64,000 nt of DNA, taken from positions 90,590-154,589 of the forward strand of contig CALXSJ010000008.1 in the NCBI GenBank assembly GCA_944391115.1. The letters are read 5' to 3'. The position numbers and the translations under genes are program-made. Below the pieces are notes generated by a model that saw only the letters and a list, made by a program, of their open reading frames with translations, had not been told where the DNA came from and did not search any database. Of the stretch, positions 38,664 to 48,130 are shown one piece after another. Source of the DNA: an uncultured Victivallales bacterium. Its GTDB lineage: Bacteria > Verrucomicrobiota > Lentisphaeria > Victivallales > UBA1829. Positions within the stretch are counted from its first letter, which is position 1. Every line of letters starts with the position of its first letter.

Positions 38664-40370
38664 ATGAATGCAAGAAAAGAACCTGAGTTAAAAGTCGAGG
38701 AATCATGCAGCAAAGCCGTTCAGGGGGGGAAGTATCCGCTGACCGCGCCGGAATATTACAATTTCGCCTTTGACGTAGTGGATAAAATCGGAAACGAGGA
38801 TCGCAACCGTCTTGCTCTGATCTGGGTGAACCAGCACGGCGAGGAAAAGAAATTCACGTTTCATGACCTGTCCAAACTCTCCAACCAGGCGGCGAATCTT
38901 CTGATTAAAAACGGCATCACGCGCGGCGACCGTGTTTTTCTGCTCCTTCCGCGCATTCCCGAATGGTGGATTTTCTCCCTTGCGCTGATCAAACTCGGCG
39001 CGATTCAGTGTCCGTCCCCGGTTCTGCTGACCCCGAACGACATCCGCCAGCGGATTCAGTTCGGACGTTTCAAAATGGTGATCGCCGATCCGGAGAACGC
39101 CGAAAAGGTCGATGAGATTTTCGATGACTGCCCGACTCTCTGCAAACGGGTTCTTGTCGGCGGCGAGGAACGCTGCGGCTGGGTGTCCTATTTCAAGGAG
39201 ATCCGCAATACGACCGCTCTTTCGCGCCACCGCGTGATGAACCCGTTCCCGTTCCGGAGCAAATCCTCCGATCCGATGCTGATGCTGTTCACGTCGGGGA
39301 CAAGCAAGGTGCCGAAGCTCGTGCTTCACAACTATGCCTACCCGATCGGGCACTCCATCACGGCGGAACTCTGGCACGGCCTAGGGCCGGGCGACGTGCA
39401 TTTCACGGTGTCCGACACCGGATGGGGAAAGAATATCTGGGGCAACTATTTCGGCCAGTGGATCATGGGGGCATGCGTCTTCATTTTCGACGTGCGCGGA
39501 AAATTTCATGCCGAAGAGCTGCTTCCCATACTGGAGAAATATGAAATCACCTCATTCTGCGCGCCGCCGACTGTCTACCGGATGCTGGTGCTGCACGATC
39601 TGACGCGTTTCGATTTCAAATATCTCAGGCACTGCACCGCCGCCGGAGAGGCGCTCCATACCGAGACTTCCCGTCTCTGGCGCGAGGGCACCGGGCTGAC
39701 CATCCGCGAAGGATACGGCCAGACGGAAACGGTCTGCATGATCGCCACGTTCACCGGCGATACCGTGAAGCCCGGATCCATGGGGAAGGCTTCGCCCGGC
39801 TGGGAGATCGAACTGCATGACGATGACGGAAATCCGGTCCCGGACGGCGAAAACGGCAGAATCGCGCTGAACCTGAAGAACGGCCGTCCCGTCGGTCTGA
39901 TGGAAGGATACGTCAACTGCGAGGAGGAAAACCAGAAGAGCTTCATCAACGGCTATTATTACACCGGCGACAAGGCGTGGCGCGATGAAGACGGATATTT
40001 CTGGTTCGTCGGGCGTAACGACGACATCATCAAGAGCTCCGGCTACCGCATCAGTCCGCAGGAGGTCGAGGAGGTCATCATGCAGCATCCGTCGGTTCAT
40101 GAGGTCGCCGTCGTCGGCGCCCCGGATCCGCTCCGCGGTTCCCGCATTAAGGCTTACATTGTCCTGAAGCCCGATTATGATCCGACCGAATCTCTGGTTC
40201 GCGACATCCAGCGGCATACCAAGGAATTGACCGCGCCGTATAAATATCCGCGTGAAATCGAGTTTGTCAAGTCGCTGCCGAAATCCTACGCGGGCAAGAT
40301 CAAGCGCGATATTCTGCGCAAGCACGCGGAAAACGGCGGCCCGCTGATTACGGCTGTAGGCGACCGGTAA
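38664..40370 (+). CDS. Acyl-CoA synthetase (AMP-forming, ACSM/acetate type)
   Basis: The enzyme activates a carboxylic acid to its CoA thioester through an acyl-adenylate. Adenylation motifs are MLMLFTSGTSKVPKLVLHNY (P-loop, about residues 204-223), the GYGQTETV motif near 348, YYYTGDKAWRDEDGYFWFVGRNDDIIKSSGYRISPQEVEE, and the catalytic Lys region KSYAGKIKRDILRK near the end. The pattern resembles medium-chain ACSM proteins more than the longer acetyl-CoA synthetase. The start at 38664 follows GAAAGG; an ATG at 38643 would add seven residues. The chain length of the substrate cannot be read from the sequence. Confidence 0.87.
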   Translation: MNARKEPELKVEESCSKAVQGGKYPLTAPEYYNFAFDVVDKIGNEDRNRLALIWVNQHGEEKKFTFHDLSKLSNQAANLLIKNGITRGDRVFLLLPRIPEWWIFSLALIKLGAIQCPSPVLLTPNDIRQRIQFGRFKMVIADPENAEKVDEIFDDCPTLCKRVLVGGEERCGWVSYFKEIRNTTALSRHRVMNPFPFRSKSSDPMLMLFTSGTSKVPKLVLHNYAYPIGHSITAELWHGLGPGDVHFTVSDTGWGKNIWGNYFGQWIMGACVFIFDVRGKFHAEELLPILEKYEITSFCAPPTVYRMLVLHDLTRFDFKYLRHCTAAGEALHTETSRLWREGTGLTIREGYGQTETVCMIATFTGDTVKPGSMGKASPGWEIELHDDDGNPVPDGENGRIALNLKNGRPVGLMEGYVNCEEENQKSFINGYYYTGDKAWRDEDGYFWFVGRNDDIIKSSGYRISPQEVEEVIMQHPSVHEVAVVGAPDPLRGSRIKAYIVLKPDYDPTESLVRDIQRHTKELTAPYKYPREIEFVKSLPKSYAGKIKRDILRKHAENGGPLITAVGDR

Positions 40371-40386
40371 TTTCCGGGGGGGGATT

Positions 40387-40659
40387 GCCTCCGGCCTGTT
40401 ATATTTCAGAGACGGAAAAATGCGGGAGCATTTTTCCCGGGGTCAAGGGCCGCCGGCCCTTGTCGCGGTCCGGCGGCGACCCGCCGGTCGTGCGGAGCAC
40501 GAAAACTTTCCCTCTTCGCCGTCGGCTTGTTATATTTCAGAGACGGAAAAATGCGGGAGCATTTTTCCCGGGGTCAAGGGCCGCCGGCCCTTGTCGCGGT
40601 CCGGCGGCGACCCGCCGGTCGTGCGGAGCACGAAAATTATCTCCCACCGCCGTCCGGGC
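40387..40659. repeat. Tandem 131-bp repeat of four hairpins per unit
   Basis: Two copies of a 109-bp identical core (40397-40505 and 40528-40636) recur with a 131-bp period. A GCCNNCGGC-like motif marks the borders at 40387, 40518 and 40649, each exactly 131 bp apart. Every core holds four perfect hairpins in series. In copy 1 these are 10 bp with a GGGA loop (40414-40437), 8 bp or more (40444-40462), 7 bp with loop CGAC (40470-40487) and 6 bp with loop GGA (40488-40502). The array fills the gap between convergent genes. It could end transcription on both strands, or be a REP-like or MITE-like element. Confidence 0.9.
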
Positions 40660-40707
40660 AGAGAGTCCTTCAGCATTGCAGATCATATTGTTATTTACCC
40701 ATGAAAC

Positions 40708-42861
40708 TTATTCCCGCTCCGACTGTTTGAAGACTGTGATATTGCCATTGGCCGGTTTCGCCGTTTCCTTTGCTTTTGCCAGACGCTGTTTGTAATATTC
40801 ATAAAGGACGTGCTGGCTTCTGGTTTTTTCGTATGCCGCCATGCCTGTGGTTTTGGAATACTGGTTGATTCCTGTGACGCGGCGGCCTTTCCTGCGGTCG
40901 TTCAGGCATGTCCTGAGGATGAAATCGAGTTCCTCGCGGTTCTCCGGGGCGTCGACGGGGAAGAGCGTTTCGATCCGGCGCCGGAGATTGCGCGGCATGA
41001 GATCGGCGCTGCCCATGTAATATTCCGGGGAGCCGTTGTTGAGGAAGTAATAGATGCGCGAATGCTCGAGATAGCGGTCGAGGATGCTGACGATCCGGAT
41101 GTTCTTTGCGAATTCCGGCGGAAGGCAGTAAGGAGTGATTCCGCAGATACCCCGGACGATCAGCTCGATCTTGACATGGCGGCATGCCGCCATGTAGAGG
41201 TGTTCAATCACCTCATAGTCAATGATGGAGTTCACTTTGATGATGATATGACCGGGGTTTTCCCTTGTCGAGATGCGCGCCTCGCGGTCGATGAGGAAAA
41301 GGATTTTTTCCAGCATGTTGAACGGGGCGACGACCAGCTTGTTCCAGTCCGGAGGGGTGGAAAAGCCCGTAATGACGTTGAAGAGGGCGGAGACGTCGGT
41401 TGCCAGAACCTTGTCGTCGGAAAAGTAGCCGATGTCGGTGTAGAGGCGCGCTGTCTTGTCGTTGTAGTTGCCGGTGCTGAGGTGGACATAGCGCCGGATG
41501 CCGTCGTCCTCGCGGCGGATCACCATCAGCGCCTTGCAGTGCACCTTGAGTCCGGCAATGCCGTAGACGACATGCGCGCCGGCCTCGGCAAGTTCGCGGG
41601 CCCAGATAATGTTGTTTTCCTCGTCGAAGCGCGCCTTGAGTTCGACCAGAACGGAAACCTGTTTGCCGTTCCGCGCAGCCTTGACCAGCGCCTTGACCAC
41701 GGGAGAATTGCCGCTGACGCGGTATAGGGTCTGTTTGATTGCCAGAACATCCGGATCTTCCGCCGCCTGTTCGAGCAGTTTCACCACCGGATCGAAGGAT
41801 TCATAGGGATGATGCACGAGGAACGGACTCCGTTCGCGGATGGCCGCAAACATGTCCTTCCGCCCGATCAGATGGGGCGACTGGAGCGGCGGAAGCGGCT
41901 CGTCGAGAAGTTCCGGATATCCCTGGAGGGATGCGAGGGCGAACATGGATTTCAGGTTCATGATACCGGTAATCGGCTGGATCAGGCGTGCGCCCGCTTC
42001 CGCGATGTTGAGCTTTTCCAGCAGCCACTTCTTTGATTTTGCCGAAATGTTCGAGGAGAGTTCAAGGCGGACCAGACTGCGCTTGGTTTTCTTGCGCAGG
42101 GCGATCTGGATTTCGGTCATCAGGTCGGCGATGGATTCCTCGTCGATGGCGAAGTCCATGTCGCGTGTCACACGGAACATGGCGCATTCTCTGATTTCCG
42201 CGCCGGAAAAGAGCAGATTGAGGTTGTTCCGGATGAGTTCCTCCGCAGTGATGCAGACCAGGCCGTTTGCCGAGCTTTCGATCTGAATGAATCTGGGAAT
42301 TACCGGGGGGACTTCAAGAACCGCGAATTTTTCCGTTTTCTCCTTTGCGGGGACAAGGCGGATCAGGATTTCAAGCCCGAGATTCGGAACAAGCGGAAAC
42401 GGATGCGACTGATCGATGCCGATCGGCGTCAGCACCGGATAGATCTCCGAGGTCATGATTTTGAGCGCGGTGTTTTTCTGCATTGCGCTGAGGGCGTCCC
42501 AGGTTTCAATGCGGATTTTGCGGTTCCGGAGTTCCGGCAGGATATCGTGGTTGAGATAGCGGTACTGGCGCGCGACCAGTTCCTTGATTCTGCGGTCGAG
42601 TTCCGCGAGCAGTTCCGCCGGTTCGTAACCGTATTCCTGATAAATCTTGTGGAACTTGGTATCGAGCTGGCTCGTGATTCCGGCGATGCGGACCATGAAG
42701 AATTCGTCGAGGTTGCTGCTGAAGATCGCGATGAATTTGAGGCGTTCGAGCAGGGGATTTCCTTTGTCCGCCGCTTCGTCCAGCACCCTGGAATTGAACT
42801 CCAGCCAGCTGATGTCGCGGTTGAGAAACTCAAATTGCACTTGTGTCTTTTTCTGTGTCAT
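40708..42861 (-). CDS. ppk1: Polyphosphate kinase 1
   Basis: The enzyme builds polyphosphate from ATP reversibly. The N-terminal domain is typical (FLNRDISWLEFNSRVLDEA, IFSSNLDEFFMVRIAG). The PLD-like domains carry the autophosphorylated His in VHCKALMVIRRE near residue 438, followed by HLSTGNYNDKTA. The last part includes YYMGSADLMPRNLRRRIETLFPV. Length (717) is standard. The gene follows ppx by 12 bp, so synthesis and breakdown enzymes share an operon. The hairpin array lies directly downstream. Confidence 0.96.
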   Translation of the reverse strand: MTQKKTQVQFEFLNRDISWLEFNSRVLDEAADKGNPLLERLKFIAIFSSNLDEFFMVRIAGITSQLDTKFHKIYQEYGYEPAELLAELDRRIKELVARQYRYLNHDILPELRNRKIRIETWDALSAMQKNTALKIMTSEIYPVLTPIGIDQSHPFPLVPNLGLEILIRLVPAKEKTEKFAVLEVPPVIPRFIQIESSANGLVCITAEELIRNNLNLLFSGAEIRECAMFRVTRDMDFAIDEESIADLMTEIQIALRKKTKRSLVRLELSSNISAKSKKWLLEKLNIAEAGARLIQPITGIMNLKSMFALASLQGYPELLDEPLPPLQSPHLIGRKDMFAAIRERSPFLVHHPYESFDPVVKLLEQAAEDPDVLAIKQTLYRVSGNSPVVKALVKAARNGKQVSVLVELKARFDEENNIIWARELAEAGAHVVYGIAGLKVHCKALMVIRREDDGIRRYVHLSTGNYNDKTARLYTDIGYFSDDKVLATDVSALFNVITGFSTPPDWNKLVVAPFNMLEKILFLIDREARISTRENPGHIIIKVNSIIDYEVIEHLYMAACRHVKIELIVRGICGITPYCLPPEFAKNIRIVSILDRYLEHSRIYYFLNNGSPEYYMGSADLMPRNLRRRIETLFPVDAPENREELDFILRTCLNDRRKGRRVTGINQYSKTTGMAAYEKTRSQHVLYEYYKQRLAKAKETAKPANGNITVFKQSERE

Positions 42862-42873
42862 TTCGGCGCTCCG

Positions 42874-44397
42874 TTAATGGAATATGACCTTGCGTGCAAA
42901 GACGCTCCGGAAATAGTTCGTGTCGATTTCTACCAGGGACTCCGAGAAATGTGAGAGATTGTCCTCCAGACGGATGAGGATCCGGTCCGGCTCGATCCGG
43001 ATGCTCATGTGATCCGGCGCCGCGCCGGTTGCCGCCAGTCCGCAGGCGATGCGGAGGATGGATGCCAGCTTGTTCAGAATGGAACGGTCCTCCGGAGGGA
43101 GCACGGCGTATTCGGGATGAAGGATTTTCGGCTCCGCCTTGCGGTGGTAGCGGGCGACAAGTGCGGCGAGACGGCGTTCCCGCATGGAAATCCCCGGGAT
43201 TTCCGTGTTCAGAATCAGGTAGTGGGAGTGTTTGTGGTATGCCTGGTTGTTGACGAACAAGCCGCTTTTGTGCAGGCGCGCCGCAATGCGGAGGATCAGC
43301 AGTTCGCGCTTGCCCAGACCGTGCAGCTTTTCCAGAAGCGTGAAAAGCCGTTCCGCGAAGCGGCAGGTGCGTTCGCTGTATTCATTCCAGCAGAGATAGC
43401 GTGCCGCGGTATGATTGATAAGGTTGTGAATCTGTTCGTCGAAGATGTCCTTGACTCCGAATTCCGTGTTGATGAAGTCGCGCATCAGAACGTCTCTGGT
43501 GGAGGCCATCGGAACGACGATCGACTGCGCGTCCGTCAGGCGGAGGAGATTTTCCAGAATCATGCAGCAGGGCGCGATGGTTTCCGCCAGATCCGGCGGT
43601 ATCCGATAGGTTTCGCTGACCTCTTCCAGGCTCATGTTGAGAATGTCCGAACGCAGTTGGAAGAACGTTTCCCGCGAGAGGCTCGCCGCGGAGGCGCCGC
43701 GGCGTCCCGTCAGACGCAGGAGCGTCCGGACCGAGGAGCCCATCGCAATGATCGTTTCGGCTTTGATGCGCCCGGAGATGTGTTCCAGCTCGCTGAAGGA
43801 TTTGTCGACAAGCGTGGATACGAACTGCACCATCGCCGTCGAGGAAAAGGTCCCCGGCATGAGTTCGATGGCGCGCAGCGTTCCGACTTTCAGGGTTTCC
43901 GTGAAGCGGAGCTGTCCGCAGTCGTAGGCGCTGACCTGACAGGCCCCGGTGCCGATGTCCGCAATGAGCGTCGCTTTCCGGTTGAATCCATACTTCGCGG
44001 GGACATCGCTGACGGTCGCGATGTAATCCAGGCGCGCTTCGTCTGCGCCGTCGAAAATCCGGATGTCGATTCCCGTGGCGTGGCGGACGCGCTCAAGGAA
44101 GATTTCCGCGTTGCCTGCCTCACGCACCGCGCTTGTTGCGATTGCCAGGCAGCGTCTGACGCCGTATTCGTCCATTTTCTGCTTGAAGTTGCGCAGGATC
44201 CCGCAGAGGATATGGATCGATTCGTCGGCAATCATGGCGGTCCGGAATACGTTTGAACCGAGCGGGACCGGCATTTCGAGCTCCTCCAGCTCGGCAAATG
44301 TGCGGTCGGCTGCATTGACTTCGGCAATGAGCATCCGGGCGGAATGCGCCCCGATGTCAATTGTCGCCATCAGCTTTTTTTCCGCTTTCCGGGGCAT
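42874..44397 (-). CDS. ppx: Ppx/GppA exopolyphosphatase-family protein
   Basis: The N-terminal ASKHA-fold ATPase-like part shows MATIDIGAHSARMLIAEVN and IADIGTGACQVSAYD, matching exopolyphosphatase and guanosine pentaphosphatase motifs. The C-terminal half has an HD-type helical domain (RIAARLHKSGLFVNNQAYHKHSHYLI). Length (507) fits two-domain Ppx. The start at 44397 is 2 bp after the ROK gene stop; an ATG at 44472 would overlap that gene heavily. Whether it prefers polyphosphate or pppGpp cannot be told, but its place beside ppk1 favours polyphosphate. Confidence 0.93.
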   Translation of the reverse strand: MPRKAEKKLMATIDIGAHSARMLIAEVNAADRTFAELEELEMPVPLGSNVFRTAMIADESIHILCGILRNFKQKMDEYGVRRCLAIATSAVREAGNAEIFLERVRHATGIDIRIFDGADEARLDYIATVSDVPAKYGFNRKATLIADIGTGACQVSAYDCGQLRFTETLKVGTLRAIELMPGTFSSTAMVQFVSTLVDKSFSELEHISGRIKAETIIAMGSSVRTLLRLTGRRGASAASLSRETFFQLRSDILNMSLEEVSETYRIPPDLAETIAPCCMILENLLRLTDAQSIVVPMASTRDVLMRDFINTEFGVKDIFDEQIHNLINHTAARYLCWNEYSERTCRFAERLFTLLEKLHGLGKRELLILRIAARLHKSGLFVNNQAYHKHSHYLILNTEIPGISMRERRLAALVARYHRKAEPKILHPEYAVLPPEDRSILNKLASILRIACGLAATGAAPDHMSIRIEPDRILIRLEDNLSHFSESLVEIDTNYFRSVFARKVIFH

Positions 44398-44399
44398 TT

Positions 44400-45380
44400 T
44401 CAGACGTTGCCCTTTCCGCGCGCCAGAATGGTGGCGCCCATTGCAACAGCGTCGTCGCCGTAGGCGCTGCATTTGATTTTAATTTTCGAAGGGGGAATGC
44501 CGAACAGATGCGCTTCGAAACTCTTCCGGAAGACCGGAAGGATCACCTCTCCCATGGAAGCCATCACGCCGCCGCCGAGCACGATGCACTCCGGCGCGAC
44601 GACCGCGCAGGTCGAAGCCGCGGCGATGCCCAGCATGACGGAACCCTTGTCGATGACGTTGCGCACGACGGGATCTCCGGCGGCATAGGCTTTCGCAAGA
44701 TACTTGCTTTTGATGTTCGTCGACTTCATGTCGAACTTGTCCGACGGCAGGAGCGTGCCGACATCGCGCTTGCGGATCTCTTTCTTGATCGCTTTCACGT
44801 AGGCAATCTTGCTGCAGTAGGCTTCAATGCATCCCTTGTGCCCGCAGCCGCAGCGGCGGCCGCCCTTCCGGATAATCATATGACCGAGTTCCCCCGCCAG
44901 TCCGCAGTTGCCTTTCAGAAGCCTGTCCTCTATGACAAGCCCTCCGCCGAGTCCGGTGCCGATGAAGTAGCCGACAACGGAGTGGCAGCCTTTTGCCGCG
45001 CCGGAATGGTATTCGCTCAGGGTGCCGAGGTCGCCGTCGTTTCCGAGATACACCTCCTTGCCGGTCAATTTCCGGAAGATGGATTTCATGGAAAGCTTCC
45101 TGACCCCGAAATTGGTTGCGAAATGCGCGTCGCCCGTAACGGGATCGACGGGGGAGGGAAGTGCTGCCCCGATGTGGGCGACGTCCGCCAGCGTCAGATT
45201 CTTTTCCGCCAGCGCGAGCCTGCCGGTCTCCAGCATTGCCTGCGCGATTTGTTCCGGCGTGGAGTTCGCGTCCGTCTGGGTTTTTGCCGAGGCCAGGATG
45301 TTGTTTGCCGCGTCGGTGACAATCGCATAGATTTTGCTTCCGCCGAGATCAATGCCGAGCGCCAGTTCGTTCGAATTCAT
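44400..45380 (-). CDS. ROK-family sugar kinase (glucokinase-like)
   Basis: ROK kinases phosphorylate glucose or related sugars. The phosphate-binding motif is LGIDLGGSKIYAIV, and GNDGDLGTLSEY holds the catalytic Asp region. IGTGLGGGLVIEDRLLKGNCGLAGELGHM is followed by the zinc motif CGCGHKGCIEAYCSK near residue 178. There is no helix-turn-helix, so it is an enzyme and not a NagC-type repressor. It leads an operon with ppx and ppk1. Polyphosphate glucokinases belong to this family, but they usually lack the zinc cysteines seen here, so ATP use is more likely. Confidence 0.88.
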   Translation of the reverse strand: MNSNELALGIDLGGSKIYAIVTDAANNILASAKTQTDANSTPEQIAQAMLETGRLALAEKNLTLADVAHIGAALPSPVDPVTGDAHFATNFGVRKLSMKSIFRKLTGKEVYLGNDGDLGTLSEYHSGAAKGCHSVVGYFIGTGLGGGLVIEDRLLKGNCGLAGELGHMIIRKGGRRCGCGHKGCIEAYCSKIAYVKAIKKEIRKRDVGTLLPSDKFDMKSTNIKSKYLAKAYAAGDPVVRNVIDKGSVMLGIAAASTCAVVAPECIVLGGGVMASMGEVILPVFRKSFEAHLFGIPPSKIKIKCSAYGDDAVAMGATILARGKGNV

Positions 45381-45499
45381 GAGGCAGTTCCTTTCCTGTC
45401 TGAGTTGTCTGTGCCGCGCAGCGGTGCGGGGAAAACTTTGTCCTCGCCGTTCCTGTTTCTCCGGCTGCCGGATGCGCGAAGCCGCATCGCTTTCCGGAT

Positions 45500-45527
45500 A
45501 ACCTAATCCGCGAAAGGAAATTTACAA
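45500..45527 (-). promoter_or_regulatory. Putative promoter of the ROK-ppx-ppk1 operon
   Basis: Minus strand TTGTAA (45527-45522), a 16-bp spacer and TAGGTT (45505-45500), about 120 bp before the ATG. Confidence 0.4.
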
Positions 45528-45549
45528 CAGGGAAACTGTTGGATTTCGA

Positions 45550-47220
45550 TTAGAATTTGACGACGCTGTAGCCGTCTCCGATTCCCTTTGCACTGGATTT
45601 GCGCCATTCATACGGGGGGAAGGTGTCTTTGTAATCCTCTGTCAGGACGTCCGTCCGGGAGACAAAATAGACGTCTCTGCCCTGTTCCTTTTCCCGGCGG
45701 ATCAGAGCCTTGAGCGCCGCGATGTCGGGGAGATGGCGGTGTTCAGCCTCGGGATATTTCAGGCCGTATTCGATTTCTCCGCGGGAGGCGAACATGTAGG
45801 CGTCCGCGCGTTTGTAGACCCAGCAGACATCCTGGAACGGACGGCGGAAGGTGACAAGCGCCGCGTCTTTCGGCACCGGCACCGTCGCGAGAAATTCGGA
45901 CGGAGCCTTGCGTTCCGCCACAATGTCGGGAAATACGAAGTGCGAACAGATGATCGTATAGAGGAACCCGTAAAGATAGAGTGCGATTTTGCGCTCGGGA
46001 ATGGCGGTTTTCAAGGCCCCCAGCATGCATCCCGTCCAGACAAGCGCGGCGATGACGACCAGGATGTATTTCAGCAGCTCATGTTGTGCATAAAGTCCGA
46101 CGGGCCATCCGGTGAACTGATTGACGGTCAGGGCGATTGCGCCGAGAATCAGGATCACGGAAAAGAGGATTGCCGTGATTCTGAAGGAGAGCATGCTTTT
46201 TCTTTCCGTGAAAAAACGCTCCGACAGACCCGCCGCGATCAGAACCGCAAGCGGTGCGAAACACGGCAGAATGTAGGTCGCCAGTTTCCCGCTGGAGCAG
46301 GAGAAGAACAGAAACGGCATGACGAAGCAGCAGAGGCTGTATTTGAGCAGCTTGTTTGTGAAGATGTTTTTCCGCAGTCCGAGCACTGCGTCAGGCAGCA
46401 TGACGATCCATTGGAGAAGTCCCAGCAGAAGTACCGGAATGAAATAATAGAATGGCTCGCTGTGCTGCGCCTTTTCCTGCCCGAAGAATCGGTTGAGATG
46501 CTCGACGAAAATGAAGTAGTTCCAGTAATCCGGTTCCGCGCGGTGCACGGCGACCGCCCAGGGCGTCGAAACGGCGATCACCCCGAGCAGGGGCAGCCAA
46601 GGCAGAGTCGGAATCTCCTTCCAGCGCTTCTCCCAGATCAGATAGGGGACAATGCTCACGGCGGGAACTGCGAACGCAAGGAAGCCTTTTGTAAGGAACG
46701 CGCATCCGCACATGATTCCGGAAAGGAATAGAAACGCCCATTTCCTTCTGCGCGGGCAGTTCTCCTCGATGGCGAGGAAGAAAAACGCATTCGTCGCCGT
46801 CAGGAAAAATGTCAGGATCGGGTCGAGAATGCCGACAGATCCGAGCACGAATACCAGCGGCAGGGTCAGATAAACTGCCGTCGCGAAGATCGCAGTTTTC
46901 CGTTCGAGCCAGCGCAGCGAGAGCAGATAGACCAGAAGCGCGCATCCGAGCGTGGCGAGCATCCCCGGGAGACGGAGCGCAAAGGAATTTTCTCCGAAAA
47001 GTTTCATGGATGCCGCCCAGAGCCAGTATCCCATCGGCGGTTTTTCAAAATAACGGACGCCGTTGAGAGTCGGCGAAACCCAGTTTCCGCTTTCGATCAT
47101 TTCCCGCGCGATTTCCGCGTAGCGCGTTTCGTCGGGCGCCATCAGCGGGCGGCCTCCGATGGGGAGGATGAAGAACAGTGCGACGACGCAGAGGGCGATC
47201 AGGAACCATTTGTTTTTCAT
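45550..47220 (-). CDS. arnT: Aminoarabinose transferase ArnT-like (GT39/GT83)
   Basis: This polytopic membrane glycosyltransferase would move 4-amino-4-deoxy-L-arabinose from undecaprenyl phosphate to lipid A on the periplasmic side. The N-terminal signature LPIGGRPLMAPDETRYAEIAREMIESGNWVSP lies near residues 20-51, with the catalytic Asp-Glu, and FEKPPMGYWLWA follows. About 12 membrane segments and a periplasmic C-terminal domain are visible. Length (556) matches ArnT. AAAGGTGAC precedes the ATG. It lies 4 bp after arnD, in the classical arnCADT order. Confidence 0.92.
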   Translation of the reverse strand: MKNKWFLIALCVVALFFILPIGGRPLMAPDETRYAEIAREMIESGNWVSPTLNGVRYFEKPPMGYWLWAASMKLFGENSFALRLPGMLATLGCALLVYLLSLRWLERKTAIFATAVYLTLPLVFVLGSVGILDPILTFFLTATNAFFFLAIEENCPRRRKWAFLFLSGIMCGCAFLTKGFLAFAVPAVSIVPYLIWEKRWKEIPTLPWLPLLGVIAVSTPWAVAVHRAEPDYWNYFIFVEHLNRFFGQEKAQHSEPFYYFIPVLLLGLLQWIVMLPDAVLGLRKNIFTNKLLKYSLCCFVMPFLFFSCSSGKLATYILPCFAPLAVLIAAGLSERFFTERKSMLSFRITAILFSVILILGAIALTVNQFTGWPVGLYAQHELLKYILVVIAALVWTGCMLGALKTAIPERKIALYLYGFLYTIICSHFVFPDIVAERKAPSEFLATVPVPKDAALVTFRRPFQDVCWVYKRADAYMFASRGEIEYGLKYPEAEHRHLPDIAALKALIRREKEQGRDVYFVSRTDVLTEDYKDTFPPYEWRKSSAKGIGDGYSVVKF

Positions 47221-47224
47221 TGTG

Positions 47225-48130
47225 TCACCTTTCCGGGGTGTGGGACTCTTGTTTCAGCGCAAGCCAGCCTTCGCGTCCGGGGATCTCCCCTTTCACGATA
47301 GATGCGCGGGGCAGCGCGGCAATGTCGCCGGGCAGCAGGTCGCCCGGTGCGGCAAAAGAGATTCCGCGCGCTTTGGCCATATCGAGGAAATCCTCGAACA
47401 TCTTCATGCATGCGCCGCCTTCCGCTTCCGCGTGGATCGTCAGCATATTGAAGGCACCTTCGCGCACAGTCGCCAGCAGGCGCTCGTTGTAGTTCTCGTT
47501 TGTCACGCCGTTTTTGCCGAGCATTTCATCATAGGTCGGCATATTGAGCGGAATCTGCGGCGTCTCCAGGACCTTTCCATCCACGACCGGAAGAAAGATG
47601 CCCGCGCCGCGGCAGTCGCTGTTGTAGCGGAAATGAAACCGTTCCTTCACAAGCAGGGTGCTTTCCACGCATTTCCAGCCGGGAACGGCGGAGCAGACCG
47701 GCGGCTTGCCGGTGATGCGCTCCAGCTCGTCGTAAGCTCTTTTGATGTGTTCATAAACGGCTTCCGGACTCATTTGATCCACATGCGCCTGCCATGCGTG
47801 ATGATCCCATGCGTGAACGCCGATTTCATGACCGGCCGCTGCACAGGCGCGGATCGTGTCCGCAAGGCGCGCGCCGATACGCGGCCCGGGCCACATCGTT
47901 CCCATCAGGAGAATGTCCAGCCCGTAGAGGCTCGCCGCCTTTGTCCGCATCATTTTCCAGAGAAAGGCCGGCTTGAGGAGCCGCCAGATATGGCGCCCCA
48001 TGTTGTCAGGACCGACGGAAAAGAAGAACGCCGCCCTGATTCCATGCCTGTCCAGCACGCGGCAGAGATTCGGCACGCCGTCCCGCGTTCCGCGGAAGGT
48101 GTCCACATCGACTCGAAGCGCGATTTTCAT
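47225..48130 (-). CDS. arnD: Undecaprenyl-phosphate formamidoarabinose deformylase
   Basis: This NodB-type polysaccharide deacetylase removes the formyl group from undecaprenyl-phosphate-linked Ara4FN. The first motif is [18 protein letters not shown] with the catalytic Asp near residue 8. The metal-binding histidines lie in [18 protein letters not shown] near 98-115, and HAEAEGG closes the fold. Length (301) is usual. Its ATG overlaps the arnA stop by 4 bp. Confidence 0.95.
   Translation of the reverse strand: MKIALRVDVDTFRGTRDGVPNLCRVLDRHGIRAAFFFSVGPDNMGRHIWRLLKPAFLWKMMRTKAASLYGLDILLMGTMWPGPRIGARLADTIRACAAAGHEIGVHAWDHHAWQAHVDQMSPEAVYEHIKRAYDELERITGKPPVCSAVPGWKCVESTLLVKERFHFRYNSDCRGAGIFLPVVDGKVLETPQIPLNMPTYDEMLGKNGVTNENYNERLLATVREGAFNMLTIHAEAEGGACMKMFEDFLDMAKARGISFAAPGDLLPGDIAALPRASIVKGEIPGREGWLALKQESHTPER

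Noticed and set aside
40385..40795. Open frames running through the tandem hairpin array
   Set aside because: Several frames are open at once and 131 is not a multiple of three, so the same DNA would be read differently in each copy. The structure explains the lack of stops.
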